Of a stretch of DNA of 64,000 nt, positions 53,456 to 62,221 are shown piece after piece. The notes under the pieces are model-generated. The model was not told the origin of the DNA. It saw nothing but the letters and a program-made list of their open reading frames with translations, and made no database searches. How positions within the stretch are numbered: position 1 is the stretch's first letter; every line of letters begins with the position of its first letter. Both the position numbers and the translations under genes were made by a program. Where the stretch lies: the NCBI RefSeq assembly GCF_001808955.1, contig NZ_KV795257.1, forward strand, positions 370,299 to 434,298, written 5' to 3'. This DNA comes from Rothia sp. HMSC078H08 (GTDB lineage Bacteria > Actinomycetota > Actinomycetes > Actinomycetales > Micrococcaceae).

Positions 53456-54820
53456 TTACGCGGTGCGCTTGCAGAGGGTGACCTTGACGTAGCCGTTGCC
53501 ACGTTCGCTACGAGCGGTCGGAGCGTTACCTGCGGAGGTAATGGTACCGCCGGAAACACCGGGAGCAACGTAGGAACCACCTGCGCCGCCGCCGCCGCCG
53601 AGCTGGCCGAAGGAGACGTTCTGGCGGATACCGTTGGGGTTGTTGTTCCACTTCTGGGTCAGAACGATTGCGGAGGAGGAGCTGGAAGCACCGGAGCCAC
53701 CGCCACCGTAGCCTGCGCCACCACCTGCGGAGATGACGGACTCGTAGCCGTTGAAGTTGAAGCCGATGGAGGAGTACTCGAGAGCGTAACCGGTACCGTT
53801 GTGGGTACCCTCTTCCTTCTTGGTGCGATCGTTGTTGTCGATCAGGTAGGAGTAGGATGCTACACCGTCACCACCGGCACCGGTGAAGCCGGAGCCACCA
53901 TTGTTACCGGACTTGGAGGACTGGTAAATCTCCTGGTTGTTGGCGGAGGAGAAGCCCAGAACACCGTTCGGGGACTTGCCGGTGTGCAGAGCGGTCTTAG
54001 CACCACCGTTACCACCGATACCGTTTGCGCCACCTTCACCGGCCTCAACGGTTTCGCGGATAGAGTTGTCAGCGTCGTAGATACCGAAGCCTTCAAGACC
54101 TGCAGAACCCGATGCACCGTCAGCGGAACCACCGGTGGAACCGAAGATGATGTTGCCGTTGCGCTTTGCGCCGGAGGGCCACTGCCAAGAAGCGGTCACT
54201 GCGCCAGCTTCCATGTACTGGGGGTTGTTGTTAGCGCCACCGTTGTTGATGAAGCCAGCGCCACCACCGCCACCTGCGACTGCAACGGGGGTACCGTTGA
54301 TGACCAGAGCGGAGGAGCCACCACCGGATGCGGAGTAGGTAATACGCTTCAGGGGGGAGTTAGCGGGCCAAATAGTGTTGACCTGCTGCATGATGCTGGA
54401 GGGGATGGGGTTGGGCAGGTTGGAGGAACCACCGTTACCGTAGCCCTCACCACCCTCAGCTGCAGTCAGGGGGCCGTTACCGATACCACCGGCTGCGCCG
54501 ATGAGCTGAACGGTCTGGCCTTCCTTGACCTCGATGATACCGGTGATCTTTGCACCGGAGCCTGCTGCCATATCGTCGTAGTTGGTACCACCAGCACCAC
54601 CGACGACCTCGAACTTGATCTTGTCGACCAGTGCGGGAACAACGAAGGATGCGGTGCCCTTAGCACCGGATGCGGTGCCGTTTGCGGAGTAAGCTACGGT
54701 CTCTTCCCACTCACAAACAGTGGAGGAAGCGAAAGCGGGAACTGCAGCAGATGCTGCGACAACCGGAGCAGCCCATGCTGCGCCAGCGACAACCTTGCGG
54801 CGAGAAATGTTAGTAGACAT
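53456..54820 (-). CDS. Tat-exported glycine-rich protein (paralogue of 988-2436)
   Basis: 454 aa. Twin-arginine signal NISRRKVVAGAAWAAPVVAASAAVPAFASS, closely similar to the signal of the first copy. The mature part shares the layout: FVVPALVDKIKFEVVGGAGG, GSGAKITGIIEVKEGQTVQLIGAAGG, a SASGGGSSALVINGTPVAVAGGGGGAG block, GAGYGGGGSGASSS, and a last GGGGGAGGSYV, as in the ALK-type glycine-rich domain. Two Cys, near the N-terminus (CEWEE) and the very end (LCKR), could form a disulfide closing the domain. No membrane or wall anchor. Codon use favours GGT/GGC. It is the only gene between two terminator or spacer regions. Confidence 0.8.
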   Translation of the reverse strand: MSTNISRRKVVAGAAWAAPVVAASAAVPAFASSTVCEWEETVAYSANGTASGAKGTASFVVPALVDKIKFEVVGGAGGTNYDDMAAGSGAKITGIIEVKEGQTVQLIGAAGGIGNGPLTAAEGGEGYGNGGSSNLPNPIPSSIMQQVNTIWPANSPLKRITYSASGGGSSALVINGTPVAVAGGGGGAGFINNGGANNNPQYMEAGAVTASWQWPSGAKRNGNIIFGSTGGSADGASGSAGLEGFGIYDADNSIRETVEAGEGGANGIGGNGGAKTALHTGKSPNGVLGFSSANNQEIYQSSKSGNNGGSGFTGAGGDGVASYSYLIDNNDRTKKEEGTHNGTGYALEYSSIGFNFNGYESVISAGGGAGYGGGGSGASSSSSAIVLTQKWNNNPNGIRQNVSFGQLGGGGGAGGSYVAPGVSGGTITSAGNAPTARSERGNGYVKVTLCKRTA

Positions 54821-55408
54821 GTATGTCCTTCGAGAGTGATGTCATTTTGAGGAATAAAAGTTATCACCCGCCGTCGTGCGCGGCGAAGAACGTCACCTGA
54901 TGAGATTCGAGTGAGTGAAGTAGGCTTGCGCCTAACCTCTGGTGATAACGACATAATGCTGTAACCGGCCCCCTGCATAGGGACTTTCGCGTTTCAGAGC
55001 GCTTGGTGTTCACTCTGCGAGGTCTTGCCTCCTGGACGCAGAATTTCGGTACAGCCAAAACTATACCCATCAAAGACCTGTACCGCAATGGTTCCAAAAA
55101 TGGTTTGATGAGGGGGTTTCCCTTAAACTCTCCGCCTTGGTTGAAGGTTTTTCAACCAAAATAGGTTACTTAAGGGAGTTACAGGTCTCTTAAACCCGAA
55201 TTCGAACTCCATACAACCCCAAACCCTCAAGCTTTAGTTGAATAAATAATCTACAAAAAAGTAATCAAGGTCACTAAAAATAGATGTTTTTAGCGTGTCA
55301 CACACACGCAAGCACACACCCACACACACAAACCCACAGAATATTCCTGCATGTGAGAGCACAAAAGAGGCCCCCAACCCCTCACAAACACCCAGATACA
55401 CTGGAAAC
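54821..55408. promoter_or_regulatory. Divergent region, glycine-rich gene / sensor kinase
   Basis: About 590 bases. Contains a nested dyad at 55120-55176, an AT-rich segment 55230-55300 suited to promoters, and a CA-rich low-complexity run at 55298-55340. Confidence 0.5.
55120..55176. repeat. Nested inverted repeats upstream of the sensor kinase
   Basis: Outer CCCTTAA (55120-55126) / TTAAGGG (55170-55176) and inner TTGGTTGAA / TTCAACCAA (55137-55159, five-base loop). May be an operator or a structured leader. Confidence 0.5.
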
Positions 55409-56836
55409 ATGCCCCTCAAGCACACCGAACCCCAGCAGAACCCACAGCACAGCACAGAGACAGCCGAATCAGGCCACGCCGTAACGCATACCCGCGGCAG
55501 CTCAGAAAACAGCGATCTGCCCGCCGACGCAATCAGCGCCTCCAGCCGCGTGCAAAACTACCTCAGAGACAAACGCGGCTGGATGAACGTCATCGTCGTC
55601 GCGCACATGCAGTTCTTCTGTTGCGTACTCTCCGTTGCCTTCATCAACGGCTACGGCTGGATCCCGCTCATCTCCGCGCTCTGCAGCACCACCGCGCTCT
55701 ACTTCCGCTACCGCTTCCCCTACGGCAGCATCTACGTGGTCATCGCGGCGCTCTGTCTCACCCTCGTGACCCCCTTCCCCGACTCACTCGTCATCACCTG
55801 CTACCCGCCGGTCAGCCTCGCCGCCTACCACACCGGCAGGCACTGGACCCGCCGCGCCCGCTTCCGCGCCCTCATTCTCGGTTGGGTCGGCGCACTCGCC
55901 GTCACCGTGCAGGCCTCGCTCTCGTTCCTCTACCACTGGGACGACATGCCCGCCCGCATCTTCATCTCCCTGATGCTCGGCGTGCTCTGCGGATCCATCT
56001 TCACCGTCTTCTGGTTCCTCGGCGACTCCCGCCGCATGCGCGAACTGCGCAGCGAAGAGTTCAAAGAACGCGCCCGCCGCCTCGAATACGAGCAGGAACA
56101 GGAACGCCGCCTCGCCGCGCAGGACGAACGCACCCGCATCGCCCGCGAAATGCACGATATTGTGGCGCACTCGCTCTCCAGCATTATTTCCCAGGCGGAC
56201 GGGGCACGCTACGCCGCCGCGAGCGCCCGCACCGCACACGCCCAGCAAACTGAACAGGCAGAGCAGTCCGGTCAGGCTCAGCAGCAGAGCGAACCGGATA
56301 TTGCCGAGCAGACCCTCGAGCTCATCGCAGACACGGCGCGCGACTCCCTCACCCAGATGCGTTCCCTCCTCGGGCTACTTCGCACGGACGAGGCAACCGC
56401 CTACGCACCCGTGCCCACCCTTAGCGATGTGCCCGCCCTCGTGGAGCAGAGCCGCCGCGCCGGGCTACCCGTCACCTTCACCGGAATCACCGGCACCGGA
56501 ATCACCAGCACTATGGCGCGCACCCTACCGCAGGGTGCCGAGCTGGCGGCGTACCGCACCGTGCAGGAGGCGCTCACCAACGCGCTCAAGCACTCCCCCG
56601 GCGCCGCAACCACCGTCACTATTCACTGGGGCGAGGACGGTCTGCAGTTGTGGGTTCAGAACGGCCCGGTTTCCTCTGCCGCGGCTCAGCACATTGCCCG
56701 CCCTGTACCCGGTAGCGGCAACGGTCTGCGCGGCATGAGCGAGCGCATCGCCCTCTACCACGGCACCCTCACCTACGGTCTGCAGCCTGACGGCGGCTGG
56801 CTCGTTGAGGCGGCGCTGCCCTACCGCGACCTCTAA
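55409..56836 (+). CDS. Sensor histidine kinase (NarL/DesK-type, HisKA_3)
   Basis: 475 aa from the ATG at 55409, favoured because the earlier in-frame start lies in CA-repeat sequence; this is uncertain. About five membrane segments at residues 60-205. The kinase has the phosphorylation site in EMHDIVAHSLSSI (His249), then an insertion rich in Gln/Glu/Ala (EQAEQSGQAQQQSE), a DTARDSLTQMRSLLGLLR helix, and an ATPase part with TVQEALTNALKHSP and GNGLRGMSERIALYHGTL. It should phosphorylate the regulator encoded 41 bases downstream. Confidence 0.88.
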   Translation: MPLKHTEPQQNPQHSTETAESGHAVTHTRGSSENSDLPADAISASSRVQNYLRDKRGWMNVIVVAHMQFFCCVLSVAFINGYGWIPLISALCSTTALYFRYRFPYGSIYVVIAALCLTLVTPFPDSLVITCYPPVSLAAYHTGRHWTRRARFRALILGWVGALAVTVQASLSFLYHWDDMPARIFISLMLGVLCGSIFTVFWFLGDSRRMRELRSEEFKERARRLEYEQEQERRLAAQDERTRIAREMHDIVAHSLSSIISQADGARYAAASARTAHAQQTEQAEQSGQAQQQSEPDIAEQTLELIADTARDSLTQMRSLLGLLRTDEATAYAPVPTLSDVPALVEQSRRAGLPVTFTGITGTGITSTMARTLPQGAELAAYRTVQEALTNALKHSPGAATTVTIHWGEDGLQLWVQNGPVSSAAAQHIARPVPGSGNGLRGMSERIALYHGTLTYGLQPDGGWLVEAALPYRDL

Positions 56837-56877
56837 TACCCGTGCCCTCTACTACCTCGTGATTTAGGATTGAAACT

Positions 56878-57720
56878 ATGTACTCTTCTGCACCACAGAC
56901 TCCCCAGCCGATCCGCGTGATGCTCGTTGACGACCAGCGCCTAGTGCGCGGCGGCTTGAGCATGCTCGTCAACTCCCAGCCAGACCTACAGGTCGTCATG
57001 GAAGCTGATGACGGCCTGGCGGCGATTGACGTTTTTGACCGCATGGTGTCTGAGGGGCAGGCGCCGCAGGTCATCCTCATGGATGTGCGCATGCCGCACT
57101 GCGACGGCCTGGAGGCGGCGCGCCGTATTCTGGAGCGTGACGGCGAGCGTGAAGTTTCCGAGGATGAGCGGGTGCGCATTATTATGCTCACGACCTTCGA
57201 TATTGATGAGTACGTGTATTCGGCAGTGCGTGCGGGTGCGAGCGGTTTCTTGTTGAAGGACACCCCGCCGGAGCAGCTGCTGGAGGCGATTCGTACGGTG
57301 CACCGCGGCGATGCGGTGATTGCGCCGTCTGCGACTCGCCGTCTGTTGGAGCAGATGATTCCGGTGCTGGACTCCCCCGCTCCTGTTGTTCCTGTTGTTC
57401 CTGCCGCCGAGTCTGTTCCTGCTATTCCCCCGGCTGCTGGTTCTGAGCTTCCTAAGGCGACGTTTATTCCGGCTGAGCATGCAAGCTTTGAGCCTGTGCA
57501 GGATTATCCGCATCGTGAGTTAATTGAGCAGTTGTCGCCGCGTGAGTTTGAGGTGCTGGGTTTGATTGCGCGTGGCTTGTCGAATGCGGAGATTACGCGG
57601 GAGCTGGTGCTTTCGGAGGCGACGGTGAAGACGCATGTGTCGCATGTGTTGGCGAAGTTGGGTGCGCGTGATCGTGTGCAGGCGGTCATTATGGCGTATG
57701 AGGCGGGTATCGCCCACTAG
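56878..57720 (+). CDS. NarL/LuxR-family response regulator
   Basis: 280 aa. Receiver domain with acidic pair VDDQ (18-19), phospho-acceptor Asp69 in VILMDVRMPHCDG, Thr in MLTTFD and Lys in FLLKDTPPEQLL. A Pro/Val/Ala linker of about 50 residues (VVPVVPAAESVPAIPPAAG) is longer than usual. The LuxR helix-turn-helix follows: LSPREFEVLGLIARGLSNAEITRELVLSEATVKTHVSHVLAKLG. It is paired with the kinase just upstream. The nearby ABC transporter at 58379-61903 is the likeliest target, as in DesKR-type systems. Confidence 0.93.
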   Translation: MYSSAPQTPQPIRVMLVDDQRLVRGGLSMLVNSQPDLQVVMEADDGLAAIDVFDRMVSEGQAPQVILMDVRMPHCDGLEAARRILERDGEREVSEDERVRIIMLTTFDIDEYVYSAVRAGASGFLLKDTPPEQLLEAIRTVHRGDAVIAPSATRRLLEQMIPVLDSPAPVVPVVPAAESVPAIPPAAGSELPKATFIPAEHASFEPVQDYPHRELIEQLSPREFEVLGLIARGLSNAEITRELVLSEATVKTHVSHVLAKLGARDRVQAVIMAYEAGIAH

Positions 57721-57742
57721 CGTTCCCTTATATAAGGGCACA

Positions 57743-57808
57743 GCAGAATAGAGGACTCAGTGAAGCCCCGGCGGGCGCCTCCTGATCGAGGCACCCTCCG
57801 GGGCTCTT
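57743..57808. repeat. 66-bp direct repeat, left copy, containing a terminator
   Basis: About 90 percent identical to 58258-58323, in the same orientation. Core GCCCCGGCGGGCGCCTC pairs with GAGGCACCCTCCGGGGC as a hairpin, acting as terminator for the response regulator. Confidence 0.85.
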
Positions 57809-57825
57809 TAGTTAAGTAGTTTCTT

Positions 57826-57880
57826 GTATCTCGTCGATGATTTGTTCAAAGTCGCTCATCAGCTCAGGCAACTTCTTATA
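57826..57880 (-). pseudogene. Possible truncated HEPN remnant downstream of MNT gene
   Basis: In the +1 frame relative to the MNT gene, overlapping its stop, the peptide KKLPELMSDFEQIIDEIQETT is amphipathic and could be the first helix of a HEPN toxin, but it ends after 21 residues. Could be chance. Confidence 0.25.
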
Positions 57881-58193
57881 GCGGCATCTCCACCATGTCC
57901 GGTTCTGCCTCCGCATAGATGCGGGGGCGCAACCGGGTGACCATATCAACGCTACGGCCGGTCAGCTGTTCAATGCGGTGCTGAGCATCCACCATCTGCA
58001 TGAACTCGTCAAAAGGGGCTACACCCGGCATCTGCACCAAAAAATCCAGGTCGCTGGTTTCGGTCAGCTTACCGCGGGCGGCGCTGCCGAAGAGTCGGGC
58101 ACGGCGCACACCAGCGTCACGGAGGATCTGAAGAACCTCCGCTTCATGGGGTAGCGTGTACCCGCGACGCAGATTGGGGTGGCTAGTGCTCAT
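57876..58193 (-). CDS. MNT-type nucleotidyltransferase (antitoxin-like)
   Basis: 105 aa. Minimal nucleotidyltransferase motif RARLFGSAARGKLTETSDLDFLV with GSAARG at 36-41 and metal-binding Asp48 and Asp50. Such proteins are commonly the antitoxin of HEPN/MNT pairs and AMPylate the HEPN toxin. No intact HEPN gene is next to it; downstream in another frame, about 57826-57876, is a short peptide-like stretch ending SDFEQIIDEIQETT that may be a HEPN N-terminal remnant. The gene lies between two 66-bp direct repeats. Confidence 0.82.
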   Translation of the reverse strand: MSTSHPNLRRGYTLPHEAEVLQILRDAGVRRARLFGSAARGKLTETSDLDFLVQMPGVAPFDEFMQMVDAQHRIEQLTGRSVDMVTRLRPRIYAEAEPDMVEMPL

Positions 58194-58257
58194 ACACCCA
58201 TCATACGCGCAAAGCCATGCTACAGGTCAGCTCCAAGAATCTGAGAGTACAAGCAGG

Positions 58258-58323
58258 GCAGACTAGAGGACACAGTGAAGCCCCGGCGGGCGCCTCCTAA
58301 TCGGGGGCACCCTCCGGGGCTTT
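58258..58323. repeat. 66-bp direct repeat, right copy, containing a terminator
   Basis: Direct copy of 57743-57808 with about six changes; here the hairpin lies downstream of the ABC permease on the minus strand. Confidence 0.85.
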
Positions 58324-58378
58324 CTCACGCCGAGTATCCGGGTTCGCCGGGTACTGTGACTATGCCAGGTACAGCGGG

Positions 58379-61132
58379 TTAGCCGCGCATGCCCTCAACC
58401 GGGGACATGCGAGCCGAACGAGCCGCAGGCAGAGCCGAAGCGAGCATCGCGGCGAGCACACCCACCATGAGGATGACTACGTACCAGACGTACGGCAGGT
58501 CAAGCACCAGCGGGGCGGAAGCACTCATGGAAGACATAATAATCTGCGCCGAGAGGCTACCAATCACCGCACCGGAAACCATACCGAGCACCACAGCGGC
58601 GAGCGTAATCAGAATCGCCTCAATGGAGATCATGCGGCGCAGCTGCTTGCGGGACAGACCCAGCGAACGGAGCATCGCGTTCTCGCGGCGGCGTTCGTTG
58701 ACCGACAGGGTCATCGTGTTCGCCACACCAATGATGGAGATGACCACTGCGAGCATGAGCATCACCAGGGTGAAGGTCAGCATAACGGTCAGCAGCTGGT
58801 CGTAGGTCTGACGTTCCTGCAAGCCACCGGTGAAGGAGCTGTCAGGGCTGGCTCGGTTCAGGTCAGCCTGCAGGGTCGCGTTCTCGCTACTGGTCAGCGG
58901 GGAGGCGGCGCGCACCAGAACGACGGTGTCGTTACCGGTTGCCTGGCTGGTGACAGTCAGGTGAGCTGCCTTTGTCTGAGCTTCCTTGTCACCGCTGGCG
59001 ATTGCTTCTTCCAGGCGCTTCTGAGCTTCCTCAGCGGCAGGGTTGGCAACCTTCTGCGGGTTCTTGGCGTCCTGCAGCTTGGCGGCGGTGGCAGGGTTGA
59101 CAATCAGCAGGTGCTGCTTGGTTGCGGACTTGACGGGCTTGAGTTCCACTTCGCCGAGCGGGCCGTGTGCCTTCAGACGGCTGGACTCATTCAATCCAGC
59201 GGACTTCCAGAGGCCCTGCGGTACGAGCACGGTGTCGTCAGCAAGGTTCGAGTTTTCGCCCGGCAAGATTGCCTTCAAATCGGAGGAGCTCAGCGCCACC
59301 AGGTCGGAATTCTGGTTGGCGGTCTGGCCTTCGTACTCGACGGTGTAGTCAACCACACCGGCTGCGTAACCGACGGCGGATGCCTGAACGTTCTTAATAC
59401 CCTTGACCTTGGAGGCGATTTCCTCCGCCTTGGTCACGGTGGAGGCAGCCTCGGACTGGTCGTACGAGCTGTACTTTGCCTGCGCAGAAATCGGGTACTG
59501 CTGATCCAAGGCTTTGGTCAGCGAGGCGCTCAGCACCGAGTAACCGGTCAGCACAGTCGATACGACCAGGGTACCCACCAGCACGGCACGACCGGTGGAG
59601 ACGGTGCGCTTGGGCGAACGCAGCGCGTTGGCGAGCGCCAGCTTGCCGGTCTGGGTGCGGGTGACCGTGCCGAGGGCACGTACCAGCGGCGGCAGTACCA
59701 GCGGGGTGAGGAGGAAGACCGCAATACCGAGCAGCAGCGCGGCCCCCATCATGAGAAGGATGGCCTTATTGCCGGCGCCCTCACCGGAACCCTGGTTCTG
59801 AGCCAGCATAACCAGGCCGATACCTGCGGCACCGAAGACCAGACCCAGGATCGGGCCGACCTTGCCGGGCTTGCGCACCTCAAGGTTGGTGTGCTCGCTC
59901 ATCGCGCTGATGGGCGAGATGCGCAGGGCGCTTCGTGCCGGGGAGAGCGACGCCAGAACCGTAACGATGGTGCAGATCAGGGTACTGATAATCACCGGGG
60001 TGATCGTGTAGGAGATCATGATGGTCGAGACCATGCTTCCCACCAGCATGCCGACCGGGAAGGTCAGCAGTGCACCGATGAGGGAGAACACCACGCCCAC
60101 GGTAATGGATTCGATGAGTAGCATCCGTACGAGGGAGCCGCCGCGGGCACCGAGGGTGCGCAGCAGAGCCAGTTCACGGATGCGCTGGCCGACCAGCACC
60201 GCGAAGGTGTTGGAGATGACGAACGAGGAGACCAGCAGAGCCAGTGCCGCGAAGGCGCCCAGAACCACGCTAATGGAGGTGAAGACCGTGGAGATGGTCT
60301 TCTGGTAGTCCTCCAGCAACTTCTGACCGGTCATGACTCGCGGGTCGTTCTTGGTGTCGCCGCTGCTGAGGGTATCCTGCAGGCTCTTGAGTTTGGCGTC
60401 GGTTACGCCGTCCTTGAACTTGAGGTAGATGAGGTTCGCGCCAGCCATGCTTCGGTAGCCTGCCGCGGAGCTCTTGTTTTCTGCCTCAGATGCCTTCAGG
60501 GTGGCTTCGCCGAGGCTGGTGCCGCCAATGAAGACAGCCTGGTTGGTGGTGGAGCCTTCAAAACCGGGGTCGAACAGACCGACGACGGTGTATTCGGCGG
60601 TCTTATTGGTACCGGGAGCGCTGACGGATTCCACAACGTCGGTGCTGGTGACCTTGCCGTTCAGCGAGAGGTTGTGCTTCTTCGCGAAGTAGGTAGAGAC
60701 CATGATTTCGTGGTCGCTACTGGGGATTTTGCCCTGCACCTTGTACGGGAAGAGACTCGAGTCGGCGGGCAGCTGGTCGTACTGCACGGGGGTTTTCTGG
60801 TCGCCGGTACCGATCGAACCCGTGACGGCGTACTGCACCCAGTAGCCGGAGAGCAGGTCGCTCTGCTCCACTTTCTGAATCTGGTCACGCGTCAGGTAGA
60901 TAGAGGTGCTGTCTTGACCGTCGCTGGTTGTAGCGGCGGAGGCGACGACCGCCTCGGCGCGGGAGAGCACGTCACCAACGGAGGAATTGACGGTCGCCTG
61001 CAACGAGTTGGTGAGCATCATAATGGCGGCGATGAAGAAGGATGAGATCGCGATGCCTATGCCCGTGAGGATGTATTTTCCTTTGGAGGCGCGCAGATTG
61101 GAGCGCGCCACCGTGTTCAGTGTGGTTGCCAC
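58379..61132 (-). CDS. FtsX/MacB-type ABC transporter permease
   Basis: 917 aa. Layout: an N-terminal membrane helix (GKYILTGIGIAISSFFIAAIMML), a large extracytoplasmic domain (about 50-270), an FtsX core of three helices (near 285-400, FVISNTFAVLVGQRIRELALLRTLGARGGSLVRMLLIES), a second helix pair, another extracytoplasmic domain (about 530-780) with a Lys/Glu/Ala insertion, and a second FtsX core ending ALPAARSARMSPVEGMRG. The internal SPARSALRISPISAM and the C-terminal copy are duplicated FtsX ends. It lies three bases from the ATPase gene. Likely roles: peptide or lipid export, or antimicrobial resistance. Confidence 0.9.
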   Translation of the reverse strand: MATTLNTVARSNLRASKGKYILTGIGIAISSFFIAAIMMLTNSLQATVNSSVGDVLSRAEAVVASAATTSDGQDSTSIYLTRDQIQKVEQSDLLSGYWVQYAVTGSIGTGDQKTPVQYDQLPADSSLFPYKVQGKIPSSDHEIMVSTYFAKKHNLSLNGKVTSTDVVESVSAPGTNKTAEYTVVGLFDPGFEGSTTNQAVFIGGTSLGEATLKASEAENKSSAAGYRSMAGANLIYLKFKDGVTDAKLKSLQDTLSSGDTKNDPRVMTGQKLLEDYQKTISTVFTSISVVLGAFAALALLVSSFVISNTFAVLVGQRIRELALLRTLGARGGSLVRMLLIESITVGVVFSLIGALLTFPVGMLVGSMVSTIMISYTITPVIISTLICTIVTVLASLSPARSALRISPISAMSEHTNLEVRKPGKVGPILGLVFGAAGIGLVMLAQNQGSGEGAGNKAILLMMGAALLLGIAVFLLTPLVLPPLVRALGTVTRTQTGKLALANALRSPKRTVSTGRAVLVGTLVVSTVLTGYSVLSASLTKALDQQYPISAQAKYSSYDQSEAASTVTKAEEIASKVKGIKNVQASAVGYAAGVVDYTVEYEGQTANQNSDLVALSSSDLKAILPGENSNLADDTVLVPQGLWKSAGLNESSRLKAHGPLGEVELKPVKSATKQHLLIVNPATAAKLQDAKNPQKVANPAAEEAQKRLEEAIASGDKEAQTKAAHLTVTSQATGNDTVVLVRAASPLTSSENATLQADLNRASPDSSFTGGLQERQTYDQLLTVMLTFTLVMLMLAVVISIIGVANTMTLSVNERRRENAMLRSLGLSRKQLRRMISIEAILITLAAVVLGMVSGAVIGSLSAQIIMSSMSASAPLVLDLPYVWYVVILMVGVLAAMLASALPAARSARMSPVEGMRG

Positions 61133-61135
61133 GGC

Positions 61136-61903
61136 TTATCGACCTTCCAGCTGTGCCATTGCGCCGAGCACGGCGTCGTAGGTGGGTTCGATCATTTCGC
61201 CGGCGACCATGCCGTCCTTGATGAAGACCACGCGGTCTGCGTAGGAGGCGGCGTTTGCGTCGTGGGTGACCATGAGGATGGTCTGTGCGTGATCGGTTGC
61301 GGCGGCACGCAGCAGGCGCAGCACCTCGGCGCCGGAGTTGGAGTCGAGGTTACCGGTCGGTTCGTCGGCGAAGACCACTTCGGGGCGTGCGAGCAGTGCA
61401 CGCACGATGGCGACGCGCTGCTGCTGACCGCCGGAGAGCTGTTCGGGGCGGTGGTCGAGGCGGGTTTCCAGGCCGAGGGTCTTAACCAGGTAGTCGCGCC
61501 ACTGCGGGTCCGGCTTCTTACCGGCGAGGCCCAGGGGCAGGTCAATGTTCTGGCCCGCGGTGAGGGTGGGCACCAGGTTGAACGCCTGGAAGATGAAGCC
61601 GATGTGTTCGCGGCGGAATTCGGTGAGGGCGTTGTCCTTCAGACCGAAGAGCTCGGTACCGCCAATACGGATGGAGGTTGCCGGGTTCGGGTCGGGGGTG
61701 TCCAGGGTTGCGATGGTCTGCATCAGCGTGGACTTACCCGAGCCGGAGGGGCCCATAATCGCGGTGAACTTGCCCTGCTCAAAGTCGACGGAGACGTTGT
61801 TGAGGGCGTGGACGGTGGCTTCACCCATGCCGTAGGTTTTGGAAAGGTTTCGTGCGGAGACGGCGGGCTGTGCCGTCTGTGCGTGAGGAGTTGTCGTAGT
61901 CAT
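61136..61903 (-). CDS. ABC transporter ATP-binding protein (MacB/LolD type)
   Basis: 255 aa. Walker A MGPSGSGKSTLMQ, Q-loop in FIFQAFNLVPTLTAGQNIDLPL, signature LSGGQQQRVAIVRALLARPE, Walker B VVFADEPTGNLDS and a conserved THDANAASYADRVVFIKDG. This is the LolD/MacB/SalX subfamily that pairs with FtsX permeases. Together with the permease it makes a two-gene operon whose stop-to-start distance is three bases. Confidence 0.93.
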   Translation of the reverse strand: MTTTTPHAQTAQPAVSARNLSKTYGMGEATVHALNNVSVDFEQGKFTAIMGPSGSGKSTLMQTIATLDTPDPNPATSIRIGGTELFGLKDNALTEFRREHIGFIFQAFNLVPTLTAGQNIDLPLGLAGKKPDPQWRDYLVKTLGLETRLDHRPEQLSGGQQQRVAIVRALLARPEVVFADEPTGNLDSNSGAEVLRLLRAAATDHAQTILMVTHDANAASYADRVVFIKDGMVAGEMIEPTYDAVLGAMAQLEGR

Positions 61904-62221
61904 GGTTCAATTATTTCACGCAATGTGGCGCTGACTACGGTGTTTTTATCATCCTCCAGGTTGATTTTGGCGGGTGTTCATCGGGTCTTGGCCTGCGGAT
62001 GCAGAGGCTATCGCTAATCCTCCGGGCGGAGAAGCGCATGAGGCGGGCTGGGCGGAGTACCGACCTCATCCTTAAGTATGAGTGGCGGCTCGACCAAGAC
62101 TACTGCCCCCACGCGCAAACTACCTCCTACGTACATGCGAAAAGCCCCCGGCTCCTCCCCCCCATCTGGGGTCAGGAAGCCGAGGGCTTTCTCACGCTAT
62201 TCGCTACGCCAGAAGCGGCTG
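61904..62221. other. Spacer between metG and the ABC operon
   Basis: 318 bases, promoter side of the ABC operon and terminator side of metG. Only the terminator at 62142-62195 is recognised. Confidence 0.5.
62142..62195 (-). terminator. Terminator of metG
   Basis: AAAAGCCCCCGGCTCCT pairs with AGGAAGCCGAGGGCTTT (mismatches allowed) around a loop rich in C and G, with T's at the minus-strand end. Confidence 0.65.
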
